Source: DAOTWA01 sp034435955 (lineage in GTDB: Bacteria > Chloroflexota > Anaerolineae > Anaerolineales > Anaerolineaceae). Taken from it: a stretch of DNA of 64,000 nt. The translations under genes and the position numbers were made by a program. The notes beneath the pieces are model-generated. The model ran no database searches, was not told the DNA's origin, and saw nothing but the letters and a program-made list of their open reading frames with translations. Shown here piece by piece: positions 37,707-46,666 of this stretch; position 1 is the stretch's first letter, and each line of letters begins with the position of its first letter. Location: contig DAOTWA010000054.1 of NCBI GenBank assembly GCA_034435955.1, positions 1 through 64,000 on the forward strand. The letters run 5' to 3'.

Positions 37707-39509
37707 ATGGCTGCGTTGGGGAGAACCGCAGACGGCAAACGCAAGATCGTGCGTTTGGCGGCTGCCCTGCTGTTTATCACTGCCGAAATCGTGGCATTCC
37801 TTTTCATTCCTGGCAATGCCTGGATAAAAGCCATTCTGGCTTTGATGCCAGCGCTGGTGTTCCTCCTGCTTGGTGAGGCTTTGTTGTGGGTCGGTGAGAG
37901 AGGGGAGCAAGTACGGGATTTAAACGCGCAGCTTTCTGATCGCCAGCGGCGGTTAGAAGCTTTGTTGAGTCTGACCGCCCATCTGGCCGAGATAGAAGAC
38001 GAGGAAAGGCTGGTCGCCCTGGTTTTGGATACGCTGATTGATATTACCGGCGCACGAGGCAGCTCGTTCGTGCCATTGGATGAGTGGGGTCAGCCTTTGG
38101 CGGCGGTATGTCGGGGTGATGTGCCCGAGCAGGAACGCCAGGTGTGGGGAAATTACCTGGCTTCGGAAGCGGTGCGACAGCGGTGCAAAGAATGCGAGGT
38201 GCGGCGCGCACCGGTAACCTCCTCTTGTCCATTGAGGGATAATCCCTTCAGACCAGAAGTGGTCGAGATATATTGCCTGCCAATCCAGCATGGTGAACGG
38301 ATCTTGGGGATGGTCAACCTGTATCTGCCCAAAGATATCCAGGTTGATTCCGAGGAGCAATCATTTCTGGAAGGTCTGCTCAACCAGATGGCGCTGGCGA
38401 TGGAGACGGTGCGCCTCCGGCATCATGAGTTGATGACTTTGCGTCAACTGCAAGCTGCGCGCTCATCACGCACAGAGCTCACTCCCATGCTGGCTCATCT
38501 GCTGGAGGACGTGCAGGCGGCGTTGGAGGCAGACAGCGCTGTGCTAACCCTACGTGGGGCAGAGAAGTTTCAGCCGGAAATCACCCTGCGACGTGGAGAG
38601 GCCGGTTTGATCGAGCTCCCCAGCAGCCAGCACGCGCTGGAAACGGCAGTGCACACCGGGGAAGTGGTGCTGCTGCAAGATGTCACCGGCGGGAGTATGC
38701 GCCCGGCCATCCTGGCGGTGCCCATCTTGCTGCCTGGCCAAATCCCGATCGGGGGTTTGCTGGTTGGGCGAAAGCGCGCTCTGCCCTTTGATTCCCGCCA
38801 GGCGCGCGTTCTGCAAACCGTAGCCAACCAGGCTGCCCTGCTGGTTGAGAACGAACACCTGCAGGTGGAGCTGGAATATAAAGCCATCATGGATGAACGA
38901 ACGCGTCTGGCGCGAGAGATTCACGATGGGCTGGCGCAAACGCTGGCGTTCATGAAATTGCAGATGGCTCAGATGCAGGGGTACCTGGCACGCGGTGATC
39001 TGGCTCACCTGCGCGAAGCCATGGACACAAATTACCGCACGGTGTCCGAAGCTTACCTGGAAGTGCGTCAGACCATTGATTATCTCAGGATTACACCCCA
39101 AAATGGTTTGACCCACTGGTTGGAGCAGACGGCTGTGGAATTTATGGAAAATTCAGGCCTATCTGTCCACCTAGATTTGCAGCCGCCGACCTTTGAGGTG
39201 GCGGTAGAGGTTCAACTCCAGTTGATCCGCATCGTCCAGGAGGCGTTGAACAACATCCGCAAACACGCTCACGCCCGGCAGGTGTGGATCACGCTTCACC
39301 CGTGGAACCGCGACCTGATCCTGGAGGTGCGCGACGATGGGCAGGGCTTTTCACCCGAAGACACGCCGGAACTATCCCAGTATGGTTTGCGGGGGATGCG
39401 CGAGCGTTCCGAGCTGATCGGGGCCGATTTCCAGATCATCAGTCAACCCTCCAGCGGTACAACTGTACGGCTGCGATTACCTTACCCTCTGGAGGAAACC
39501 ACAGCATGA
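37707..39509 (+). CDS. NarL-partner sensor histidine kinase with two GAF domains
   Basis: A 600-residue kinase. Two membrane helices (about 15-33 and 40-62) are followed by a short coiled coil, a GAF domain (about 90-235), a second GAF-like domain (about 255-380), the HisKA_3 dimerisation domain with His406 in REIHDGLAQTL, and the HATPase (VQEALNNIRKHAHA as N-box, VRDDGQGFSPED, YGLRGMRERSELIGA). The first GAF has a cysteine cluster: Cys135, Cys160, Cys163, Cys174, Cys190, with CKEC spacing, that could hold an Fe-S cluster, zinc or a redox switch. The response regulator gene overlaps by 4 nt. The signal is unknown. Confidence 0.9.
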   Translation: MAALGRTADGKRKIVRLAAALLFITAEIVAFLFIPGNAWIKAILALMPALVFLLLGEALLWVGERGEQVRDLNAQLSDRQRRLEALLSLTAHLAEIEDEERLVALVLDTLIDITGARGSSFVPLDEWGQPLAAVCRGDVPEQERQVWGNYLASEAVRQRCKECEVRRAPVTSSCPLRDNPFRPEVVEIYCLPIQHGERILGMVNLYLPKDIQVDSEEQSFLEGLLNQMALAMETVRLRHHELMTLRQLQAARSSRTELTPMLAHLLEDVQAALEADSAVLTLRGAEKFQPEITLRRGEAGLIELPSSQHALETAVHTGEVVLLQDVTGGSMRPAILAVPILLPGQIPIGGLLVGRKRALPFDSRQARVLQTVANQAALLVENEHLQVELEYKAIMDERTRLAREIHDGLAQTLAFMKLQMAQMQGYLARGDLAHLREAMDTNYRTVSEAYLEVRQTIDYLRITPQNGLTHWLEQTAVEFMENSGLSVHLDLQPPTFEVAVEVQLQLIRIVQEALNNIRKHAHARQVWITLHPWNRDLILEVRDDGQGFSPEDTPELSQYGLRGMRERSELIGADFQIISQPSSGTTVRLRLPYPLEETTA

Positions 39510-40156
39510 ACAGACGGGTTCGAATGGTGGTGGTTGATGATCATTCGCTGTTTCGGCGCGGCCTGGTCAGCCTCCTCAGCGAGATACCCGAGTTTCAAGT
39601 GGTTGGAGAAGCGTCCGATGGGCGTGAAGCATTGGATGTGGTCGCACGCACGTCCCCCGATCTGGTGTTGCTCGATATCAATATGCCGGTGATGGATGGG
39701 ATCGAGACGGTTCAGGCCATGCGCAAAGAACGCATGCCGGTCAAGATCCTGATGCTGACCATCTCCCAACATTCTGATGATTTGATGGGGGCGATTCTGG
39801 CTGGAGCCGATGGGTATTTGCTCAAGAATACCGAGCCAGCCGAGCTGCGCCGTTCCATCTTGCTGGTCATGGAAGGCAAATCCGTTCTCTCGCCAGAGGT
39901 CACGCGGCAGGTGATGCGGGCGGTCTCACAGACGCAGCAATTAAGCAGCAGCAGTCCGCTGAGCGAGCGGGAAATTGAAGTCCTGCACTGCCTGGCGAAT
40001 GGCTCGACGACCACACAGATTTCCAGTCAGCTCTTCATATCGGAAAATACCGTCAAGACGCACATTCGTCACATTCTGGAGAAACTGGATGCGGCCAACC
40101 GGACGGAGGCGGTCAGCAAGGCCATTCAGATGGGATTAATCCAGAGAAATCATTAA
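39506..40156 (+). CDS. NarL/LuxR-family response regulator
   Basis: A 216-residue regulator. The receiver domain has VVVDDHSLFRRGL, phosphoacceptor Asp in LVLLDINMPVMDG, and conserved Lys in GADGYLLKNTEP. The C-terminal LuxR helix-turn-helix has LSEREIEVLHCLANGSTT and ISENTVKTHIRHILEKL. The ATG overlaps the kinase stop codon (39506-39509) and is preceded by GGAGG, so kinase and regulator are translationally coupled. A DNA target cannot be named. Confidence 0.93.
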   Translation: MNRRVRMVVVDDHSLFRRGLVSLLSEIPEFQVVGEASDGREALDVVARTSPDLVLLDINMPVMDGIETVQAMRKERMPVKILMLTISQHSDDLMGAILAGADGYLLKNTEPAELRRSILLVMEGKSVLSPEVTRQVMRAVSQTQQLSSSSPLSEREIEVLHCLANGSTTTQISSQLFISENTVKTHIRHILEKLDAANRTEAVSKAIQMGLIQRNH

Positions 40157-40205
40157 ATCTCGCCGGATTGCAGCTTTGTGGGAAGAACAACCAAAACTGA
40201 ATAAG

Positions 40206-40646
40206 ATGAACATCAAGACGGCTCTGAGCAGATTGGCTTTTTTAGGCCTGATTATGGCTCTTCTGTATACTACGGCGGCCAACTGGCGCACCATCAGCGG
40301 ACGCTGGAATCCGGACTTCATCCTCAATAGCCCGGAGAATGTGTGGCAGGAGCGGCTGACGCATCTGATCCGCGACCTGCCAGAAGGGGCGCAGAAGGTT
40401 GGTTATCTTTCCGAACGGGATATTCCCGGCGAACCTTACGATCCAATCGACACCAATGCCGAAATGGCGCTGACCCAATTTGCGATTGCGCCCCGCATCC
40501 TGGTGCTGGGAGCGGATGCACCTTATGTGATTGGCAATTATGGCCGTGACGATTATCATGGTCAGTTTGAAAACATCTACCAGTTGAAATTGCTGCGTTA
40601 TTACGGATACGGCATCTATCTGTTCAAAGGAAAAACTGCCAGATGA
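40206..40646 (+). CDS. Small membrane-anchored protein of unknown function
   Basis: A 146-residue protein with one N-terminal membrane helix (about 7-27) and a soluble remainder rich in aromatic residues. I recognise no family. It overlaps the next gene, a GT-C-type membrane glycosyltransferase, by 4 nt (ATGA at 40643-40646), so it is probably an accessory subunit or a protein acting in the same surface glycosylation step. The ATG at 40206 is taken; a GTG at 40176 is also possible. Confidence 0.65.
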   Translation: MNIKTALSRLAFLGLIMALLYTTAANWRTISGRWNPDFILNSPENVWQERLTHLIRDLPEGAQKVGYLSERDIPGEPYDPIDTNAEMALTQFAIAPRILVLGADAPYVIGNYGRDDYHGQFENIYQLKLLRYYGYGIYLFKGKTAR

Positions 40647-42121
40647 TCCTCAGGAGTGTGCTGGCTTTCTCTCCTGAGCTCCTGCTTGGGTTGGCGCTCG
40701 TTCTCTGGCTGATTCCCGGCGGATTGGGCCAAGATTTCTGGCTGAAAGTGTTCGTTGGGATTGGCGCAGGATTAGGTATCGGCGCCTGTATTTATTTCTT
40801 CTGGCTGGCCGTATTTGGACCGGGCGACCGCCTGCTGACGATTGCAGAACTGGCGCTGGCCGCCGGTTTCCTGGCGTTGGCCCTGCGCAAGAATCGGTTT
40901 GAGTTTTCGTTCAAGAAACTGCTGCGTCTACCTCACCTTCAACTGCACTGGACAACAGCGGTCCTGGGCGTGATGGTCCTGGCTCTGCTTATTGTCTCAT
41001 TGAGGAATTTTTACATTCTCACCTTTACCAGCCCATTTGGGGACTTCGACGCGTATGCGATATGGAATCTGCACGCGCGTTTCATATTCCGCAATCCTGC
41101 TCTATGGACGATGGCCTTTTCGAACCAGCTTGCCTGGTATTTTCACCCTGATTATCCCCTCCTGGTTTCGCTCAACGTGGCCCATGGCTGGTTCGACCTG
41201 GGTCAGGAAAACCAGCGCGTGCCCATCGTGCAGGCGGGGTTATTCACATTCTCGCTGGCGGGGGTCTTGGCGTTTGGGCTGCGCAAGATGCGTTCCACCG
41301 GGCAGGCCATGCTGGGCGCTCTCATCCTGCTGGCTACCCCCAGGGTCATCAGCATGGGAGCGGCGGAAGTGGCGGATATTCCTCTCGCCTATTATATTCT
41401 GGCCTGCTGCACATGTTTGTATCTGGCCCAGTCAGCTGACCGGGATGGAAACCGCTGGCTTACCCTGGCCGGTCTGACGGCAGGTCTGGCAGCCTGGACG
41501 AAGAATGAAGGCATTCTTTTCATGGTGGTTGTCCTGGCGGTTCGGTTTGGGATCGCGGCGATGCGGCAGCCATGGCGTCAGGTGCTTCGCGATGGCCTCC
41601 AGTTTTCCGCAGGCCTGATCATCCCTCTGGCGACTCTGATCGTGTTCAAAATATTCCTGGCTCCCCCCAATGATCTGCTGGCGCCGCAGACGGCGGCCAC
41701 GATTTTTGCCCGTATTACGGACCCAAACCGCTATCGGTTGATAGTTTCATTCGTAGGGAGAACCCTGGTCGGATTTGGCGATTGGCGCGGAGGCGTATTC
41801 ATCCTGCTGCCAGTTTATGCCCTGTTCTCGTTGGGGCAATGGCGGCCGTCAGCGAAAAGCCAGACGGTTAGTCTGGCAGCGATTCTGGCGCTCGTCGCGG
41901 CAGGCTATTTCGGCATTTACCTGATCACACCTTATCCGCTGGAATGGCATCTGACCTATTCCATCGATCGTTTGTTCATGCACCTTTATCCCCTGGCATT
42001 GTTGCTGATCCTCCTCGTGATGAGGACGCCCGAGGAGATTTTCGCTCCCAGGGGAGAAGGCGATAGAAGTGATGCGGCTGAGAAGAGAGAATCTCGGGGC
42101 ATTTTCACGCGCGCAAACTGA
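40643..42121 (+). CDS. GT-C-fold membrane glycosyltransferase (GT39/ArnT-like)
   Basis: A 492-residue protein with about eleven membrane helices. The first large external loop has SPFGDFDAYAIWNLHAR, in the place of the catalytic Asp motif of GT-C enzymes that use polyprenyl-phosphate sugars; AAWTKNEGILFM and a late EWHLTYSIDRLFMHLYPLAL are also typical. The probable role is transfer of a sugar to a surface protein, lipid or polymer. It is coupled to the small anchored protein upstream. A hairpin terminator follows. Confidence 0.78.
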   Translation: MILRSVLAFSPELLLGLALVLWLIPGGLGQDFWLKVFVGIGAGLGIGACIYFFWLAVFGPGDRLLTIAELALAAGFLALALRKNRFEFSFKKLLRLPHLQLHWTTAVLGVMVLALLIVSLRNFYILTFTSPFGDFDAYAIWNLHARFIFRNPALWTMAFSNQLAWYFHPDYPLLVSLNVAHGWFDLGQENQRVPIVQAGLFTFSLAGVLAFGLRKMRSTGQAMLGALILLATPRVISMGAAEVADIPLAYYILACCTCLYLAQSADRDGNRWLTLAGLTAGLAAWTKNEGILFMVVVLAVRFGIAAMRQPWRQVLRDGLQFSAGLIIPLATLIVFKIFLAPPNDLLAPQTAATIFARITDPNRYRLIVSFVGRTLVGFGDWRGGVFILLPVYALFSLGQWRPSAKSQTVSLAAILALVAAGYFGIYLITPYPLEWHLTYSIDRLFMHLYPLALLLILLVMRTPEEIFAPRGEGDRSDAAEKRESRGIFTRAN

Positions 42122-42147
42122 TTCGATCTAAATTTAAAAAATGGGAA

Positions 42148-42184
42148 AAGCCGCATGAAGCAGCTCGACATGCGGCTTATTCTT
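42148..42184 (+). terminator. Intrinsic terminator after the glycosyltransferase gene
   Basis: AAGCCGCAT (42148-42156) pairs with ATGCGGCTT (42170-42178), followed by ATTCTTT. A second small hairpin, GGGTGAT (42203-42209) with ATCACCC (42216-42222), follows immediately. Confidence 0.7.
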
Positions 42185-42358
42185 TGGCGCTATCGCACGG
42201 GCGGGTGATCGTAAAATCACCCACCCGCGCAGGATGATTTCACCCCGCTGAGATGTGAGAAGGTTCGGTAAATCGCCTACAATTTGGTTATGGAAGCAAG
42301 CCCTCCTCGTTAGGGCAGCAATCCTTCCTTGCCTGGAATGAACGGGAGAACGAAACCC

Positions 42359-42763
42359 ATGGGAACTGGCGCAAATCCTCATCCCCGGCGGGTACTGATT
42401 GCCTCTGCAAACCCGCTTTTTGGAGAGGGGCTGCGCAGACTTTTTCGGGACCGTTGGGGGAAGCAAGCCACTGTAGTCGGATTGACCAGCGATATGACCA
42501 GCACACTCAAAGCCCTTGAAGAGCTTCAACCTGATCTGGTCATCGTGGATTATGACGATTCTACAATCAACCGGGCGGAATTCCTTAATCACTTTGTAGC
42601 CGATGAGCGGCCGATGCGGGTGATGCTGATCTCTTTGAGTCAAACCGGGGCGGTGGTGGTATACGACCGGCGCTCGCTGACCGCCTCGGAGGCGGAGGAC
42701 TGGCTCAGTTTTTCATCGCTGCTCGATGATGACGCCGATCCCCAGCGGCCTGAGGAAAGTTGA
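42359..42763 (+). CDS. Receiver-like single-domain protein at head of oxidase assembly operon
   Basis: A 134-residue protein with a CheY-like pattern: RRVLIASANPLFGEGL at the N terminus and LQPDLVIVDYDDSTINRAEF in the phosphoacceptor position. The first acidic pair of a true receiver is replaced by SA, so phosphorylation is doubtful. It is followed by the SCO gene 22 nt downstream. It could sense or relay a signal to cytochrome oxidase assembly, but that is inferred from position only. The start at 42359 is chosen for a GGGAG about 10 nt upstream; earlier in-frame ATGs exist. Confidence 0.65.
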   Translation: MGTGANPHPRRVLIASANPLFGEGLRRLFRDRWGKQATVVGLTSDMTSTLKALEELQPDLVIVDYDDSTINRAEFLNHFVADERPMRVMLISLSQTGAVVVYDRRSLTASEAEDWLSFSSLLDDDADPQRPEES

Positions 42764-42785
42764 GCGGATTGGATGGTGTGATGCA

Positions 42786-43391
42786 ATGCGCAGATTCTAC
42801 CTTTATGGTCTATTGGGATTGATTACGGGCCTGGGACTGGTCCTGGCAGGGTGGCAATTCTTTCAGCCGTCCTACAGTTTTCATGGAGCGGCCATCACCC
42901 CGCCGTTTCAGGCCCCTGAAATCAGCCTCAACGACCAGAACGGCCGACCTTTCCTGCTATCGGATCACAAAGGCCAGGTCGTATTAATCTTCTTTGGGTA
43001 TTCCAATTGTGCGGACATCTGCCCGACCACTCTGGCCACCCTTAAACAGGCGCGTCAGGCCCTCGGCGAACAGTCGAGCGATGTGCAAGTCGTGTTCGTC
43101 ACTGTGGATCCGACGCATGATACGGCAGAGAAGCTCAAGGGCTATCTGGCCGGGTTTGATGCCAGCTTCATTGGATTAACCGGCAGTGTAGAACAACTGC
43201 AGCCGGTTTGGAAGGCCTATGGGGTCTACGCCCAGGCTCAGGCGGTGAGCCAGGGCAACGGCGAATTGCTTGAGCACTCGTCGCAGGTCTACGTGATCGA
43301 TCCGCGCGGCAATTTGCGGTTGACCTTCCCCTACGGGACAGCCATGTCCGATATGGCCGACGACATCGGACACCTGCTCAAGGGGAGCTGA
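42786..43391 (+). CDS. SCO1/SenC-family copper chaperone
   Basis: A 201-residue protein with an N-terminal membrane anchor (about 6-27) and an exported thioredoxin-like domain. The copper-binding Cys75 and Cys79 are in SNCADICPTTL, and the distal histidine is in LEHSSQVYVIDPRG. SCO delivers copper to the CuA site of cytochrome c oxidase subunit II and keeps its thiols reduced. The operon context with SURF1 and CtaA-CtaB fits. The CtaC and CtaD subunits themselves are not in the window. Confidence 0.92.
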   Translation: MRRFYLYGLLGLITGLGLVLAGWQFFQPSYSFHGAAITPPFQAPEISLNDQNGRPFLLSDHKGQVVLIFFGYSNCADICPTTLATLKQARQALGEQSSDVQVVFVTVDPTHDTAEKLKGYLAGFDASFIGLTGSVEQLQPVWKAYGVYAQAQAVSQGNGELLEHSSQVYVIDPRGNLRLTFPYGTAMSDMADDIGHLLKGS

Positions 43392-43437
43392 AGAACCCGA
43401 TAAAGATGAGCGTTGGCGGAATTTCAGGAAGAGATTT

Positions 43438-44304
43438 ATGGCAGACAAGCTGCTCACGCGGCGCTGGGTGCTGACGACCTTGCTGGTAGTGGCGGCCGCG
43501 GCGGTGATGGTACGGCTGGGATTCTGGCAGCTCGACCGCCTGGCTCAGCGCCGTGCGTTTAACGCTCGGGTCGAAGCGCAGCTCAACGCTCCGCCGCTGG
43601 ATCTGAATCAAACCAAGGCGATCGCCGATTTGACAGGCATGGAATACCGGCACGTGATGGTGACCGGCACATTCGATTTCGACCAGCAGGTTGCCCTGCG
43701 CAACCAGGCGTGGAACAACCAGATTGGCGTCCACCTGCTCACTCCGTTAATCATCGAGGGGACGAACCAGGCCGTTTTAGTTGATCGCGGTTGGATTCCG
43801 CTGGCTGATGCCGGCTCTCCACAGGCATGGCGCAAGTACGATCAGCCGGGGACGGTTACTATCTCCGGTATGTTAAGGGCGCCACAGACGCGTCCCTTTT
43901 TCGGAGGAGCGGTTGATCCCACCCTGGCTCCTGGACAGAAAGGTCTGGAGGAGTGGAACGTGGTCAACGTTGTGCGGATCGCCCAACAGGTGAGTGAACC
44001 GCTGCTGCCGATGTACATCCAGGAGGCGCCGGCGCCCGGGCAGACCAGCCCGCCTTTCAGCGCCCTGCCGTCGCTTGATTTAACCGCTGGGCCGCACCTG
44101 AGCTACGCAATCCAATGGTTCACCTTCGCTGCCATTCTGTTGTTGGGTTATCCATTTTTCGTGCGCTGGCAGCTTAGAAAGAAATTGACTGAGCACAGCG
44201 ATGGCCACCCGACTGGCGAAAGTGTCGTTAAGCTGACTGCTGGCATGGAAAAGATACGCGTCGAAGAACAGGTCAAGAAAGATCGCCATGAATACCTCAA
44301 TTGA
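43438..44304 (+). CDS. SURF1-family cytochrome oxidase assembly protein
   Basis: A 288-residue protein with two membrane helices, near residues 9-28 and 222-242, flanking an external domain, the SURF1 layout. Blocks include RLGFWQLDRLAQRRAFN, VMVTGTFDFDQQVALRNQ, LVDRGWIPLADAG and the second helix start HLSYAIQWFTFA. SURF1 helps insert heme a into oxidase subunit I. The end overlaps the CtaA-CtaB gene by 17 nt. Confidence 0.93.
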   Translation: MADKLLTRRWVLTTLLVVAAAAVMVRLGFWQLDRLAQRRAFNARVEAQLNAPPLDLNQTKAIADLTGMEYRHVMVTGTFDFDQQVALRNQAWNNQIGVHLLTPLIIEGTNQAVLVDRGWIPLADAGSPQAWRKYDQPGTVTISGMLRAPQTRPFFGGAVDPTLAPGQKGLEEWNVVNVVRIAQQVSEPLLPMYIQEAPAPGQTSPPFSALPSLDLTAGPHLSYAIQWFTFAAILLLGYPFFVRWQLRKKLTEHSDGHPTGESVVKLTAGMEKIRVEEQVKKDRHEYLN

Positions 44305-46114
44305 ACGCCAGCCGAACATGGGCGACAGAATACGCTATCTGATACTCTCCTCGGCTGTTACGACCTTTGTGTTGATTGTGATCGGCAACCTGGTGCGCGT
44401 CAGCGGCTCGGCCTCGGGCTGCCCGGATTGGCCGACCTGTTTTGGTCAGTGGGGGCTGCCGGCGACGTTCAATGCGCAAATCCAGTATGCTCACCGGGCA
44501 ATCACAGTGCTGGCAGGCCTTCAGATGGCCGCCGCGGCGTTGTGGGCGCGGCTGCGCTGGCATAACGCCCGCTGGATCAGCCGCCCGCTTTACGCAGCGG
44601 TTGCGCTCATGGTTGTGGAGGTTTTGCTTGGGGCCGATACGGTTTTTCAAAGGTCGCCGGCGGCGTTAAATGCGCTGCATCTGGGTGTGGCATTGGCGAT
44701 CCTGGCCTGTCTGCTGGCAGCCGCGGTGGCCGCATTTTTCCGTTCGGCTGGATATGCAGCCGATCGGCTGTCTTACAAGACGGCCTATGCGCGACTTACC
44801 TTAGCCGGACTGGGTTCGACCTTCGTGGTGATGGTGAGCGGTGTTTTTGTGGTCAGCAGCGGCGCGGCGACGGCTTGTTTGAGCCTTTTATCCTGCAACG
44901 GACAGCTCGCGCCGGCCACGCCGCTGGAATGGATCCAAATGGCCCATCGTTTATTCAGCGCTGCCGCCAGCCTGATCATGCTTGTTCTGCTGCTGGCAGC
45001 CTGGTGGGTGGAACGCAGGCAGCGCTTTGCGCTCACCGCCGCTACGGCCAGCGTGATCCTGTTTATGGCGCAGGTGATGGTCGGAGCGCTGAAGGTCTCA
45101 CGCGGTTATCCCCTTGATCTGGTGGGTTTGCATGCCGCGACGAGCGCCGGCGTGTGGGCGGCGCTGGTCATGCTGGTCATTTCGGTTGGACTTGCAGGGC
45201 GGGACGAAGAGGAAGAACGGGCCGAGGCGCGCCAGCCGATCATGTGGCGACAGCGGGTCAAGGATCTGATTTTGCTAACCAAGCCTGTGATTGTCCTCCT
45301 GCTGCTGGTTACAACCTACGCGGGCATGGTGCTGGGCGGTGGGAAGCTGCCTTCAGCGGCGCTGACTTTGTGGACAATGCTGGGCGGGGCGCTGGCTGCC
45401 GGAGGGTCTTCGGCGATCAATCAATACATCGACCGGGACATTGACCGCAACATGCAACGCACCTCCCGGCGGCCCATCGTGGCAGGCCGGATGACGCCGG
45501 CCGAAGGCCTGGCCTGGGGAGCGGCGTTGTGCATCCTGGCATTTTACCTTCTGGCGAGCTTCGTTAATTTACTGGCCGCGTTGTTGGCGCTGGCAGGAAT
45601 GATCTATTATGTGGTGATTTACACCATTCTGCTCAAACGAATTACGGTGCAGAACATCGTGATCGGCGGCGGAGCGGGGGCCATTCCGCCTCTGGTGGGT
45701 TGGGCAGCCGCGACGGGCAGTTTGCAATTCCCATCCCTGTTCCTGTTCGCGATTATCTTTATGTGGACGCCGCCCCACTTTTGGGCGCTGGCGTTGGTGC
45801 GGCGCAAGGATTACGAGCGCGCCAATGTGCCCATGTTGCCGGTGGTGCGCGGCGAGCAGGCCACCCGCATCCAAATATTCATTTATACGCTGGAGCTGGT
45901 CAGCATTACCTTGCTTTTGCCAGTCTTACACCTGGCTGGCAGCATCTATCTGGTGGCGTCGGCGGCGCTGGGAGGGGGGTTGGTGTATCACGCGTGGCGC
46001 GTTTTAAAGAAGGGTGGAAACAAAAGCGCCTGGACGATGTACCACTTCTCAAATCTATACCTGATGCTGCTCTTCATCGCTTTGGTGGCCGATAAATTAA
46101 TCAAAATACGATGA
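44288..46114 (+). CDS. Heme A synthase / heme O synthase fusion (CtaA-CtaB)
   Basis: A 608-residue fusion. Residues 1 to about 300 are CtaA, with eight membrane helices and family blocks GNLVRVSGSASGCPDWP, HRAITVLAG, MAHRLFSAAASL and LHAATSAGVW including the heme-ligand histidines. Residues about 315-608 are CtaB protoheme farnesyltransferase, with LLTKPVIVLLLLVTTYAG, NQYIDRDIDRNMQRTSRRP and WTPPHFWALALVRRKDYE. One protein would thus farnesylate heme b to heme O and oxidise it to heme A. The same fusion is known in other Chloroflexota. The start overlaps the SURF1 gene. Confidence 0.93.
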   Translation: MNTSIERQPNMGDRIRYLILSSAVTTFVLIVIGNLVRVSGSASGCPDWPTCFGQWGLPATFNAQIQYAHRAITVLAGLQMAAAALWARLRWHNARWISRPLYAAVALMVVEVLLGADTVFQRSPAALNALHLGVALAILACLLAAAVAAFFRSAGYAADRLSYKTAYARLTLAGLGSTFVVMVSGVFVVSSGAATACLSLLSCNGQLAPATPLEWIQMAHRLFSAAASLIMLVLLLAAWWVERRQRFALTAATASVILFMAQVMVGALKVSRGYPLDLVGLHAATSAGVWAALVMLVISVGLAGRDEEEERAEARQPIMWRQRVKDLILLTKPVIVLLLLVTTYAGMVLGGGKLPSAALTLWTMLGGALAAGGSSAINQYIDRDIDRNMQRTSRRPIVAGRMTPAEGLAWGAALCILAFYLLASFVNLLAALLALAGMIYYVVIYTILLKRITVQNIVIGGGAGAIPPLVGWAAATGSLQFPSLFLFAIIFMWTPPHFWALALVRRKDYERANVPMLPVVRGEQATRIQIFIYTLELVSITLLLPVLHLAGSIYLVASAALGGGLVYHAWRVLKKGGNKSAWTMYHFSNLYLMLLFIALVADKLIKIR

Positions 46115-46182
46115 CTTTCCCGGTGGCATCGGGGAAATTTAGCGGGCAGGGGTTGCCAGGAGCCCTGGCGACTCGAGCATTC

Positions 46183-46518
46183 TTATTGCAAGCGAACGAG
46201 GACGCGACCCCGCTCCCATAAGTCTTCCAGGCGATAATAATCGCGCTGATCGGGTGAAAACAGGTGCAGGACCACGTCGCCGAAATCAGCCACCATCCAG
46301 CCACCTCGGGATAAGCCTTCCACCCGAATTGGCAGCGAATATTCCTGTTTTATTTTCTCAAGCACGCTTTCCATCAGACTATCCAGCATGCGGTCGCTGG
46401 TTCCGGAACAGATGACAAAATAATCGGTAAAAGAAGCGACTTCGCGGATATCCAGCAAAAGGATGTTTTCTCCCTTTTTCTCTTCTAAAATGTTGACGAT
46501 GTAACGCGCGAGTTCCAA
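46183..46518 (-). CDS. rsfS: Ribosomal silencing factor RsfS
   Basis: A 111-residue RsfS. It binds L14 on the 50S subunit and blocks subunit joining in starvation. Family blocks: DIREVASFTDYFVICSGTSDRML and GGWMVADFGDVVLHLFSPDQRDYYRLEDLW. Length matches the family. It lies downstream of the thpR gene on the same strand, separated by 148 nt. Confidence 0.95.
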   Translation of the reverse strand: MELARYIVNILEEKKGENILLLDIREVASFTDYFVICSGTSDRMLDSLMESVLEKIKQEYSLPIRVEGLSRGGWMVADFGDVVLHLFSPDQRDYYRLEDLWERGRVLVRLQ

Positions 46519-46666
46519 AGCGTCCAGATGCCACTCTCCCTGGAGCGGGGAAAATTCCCGTCCATCCTCTTGTCCGCCGGCAACTCATTCCGGCGGAAGG
46601 AATCAAAATCACTCGATTGATTGTAAAGATTTTAGCACAGACTGATCGGAAATTGGGATGCCGGTT

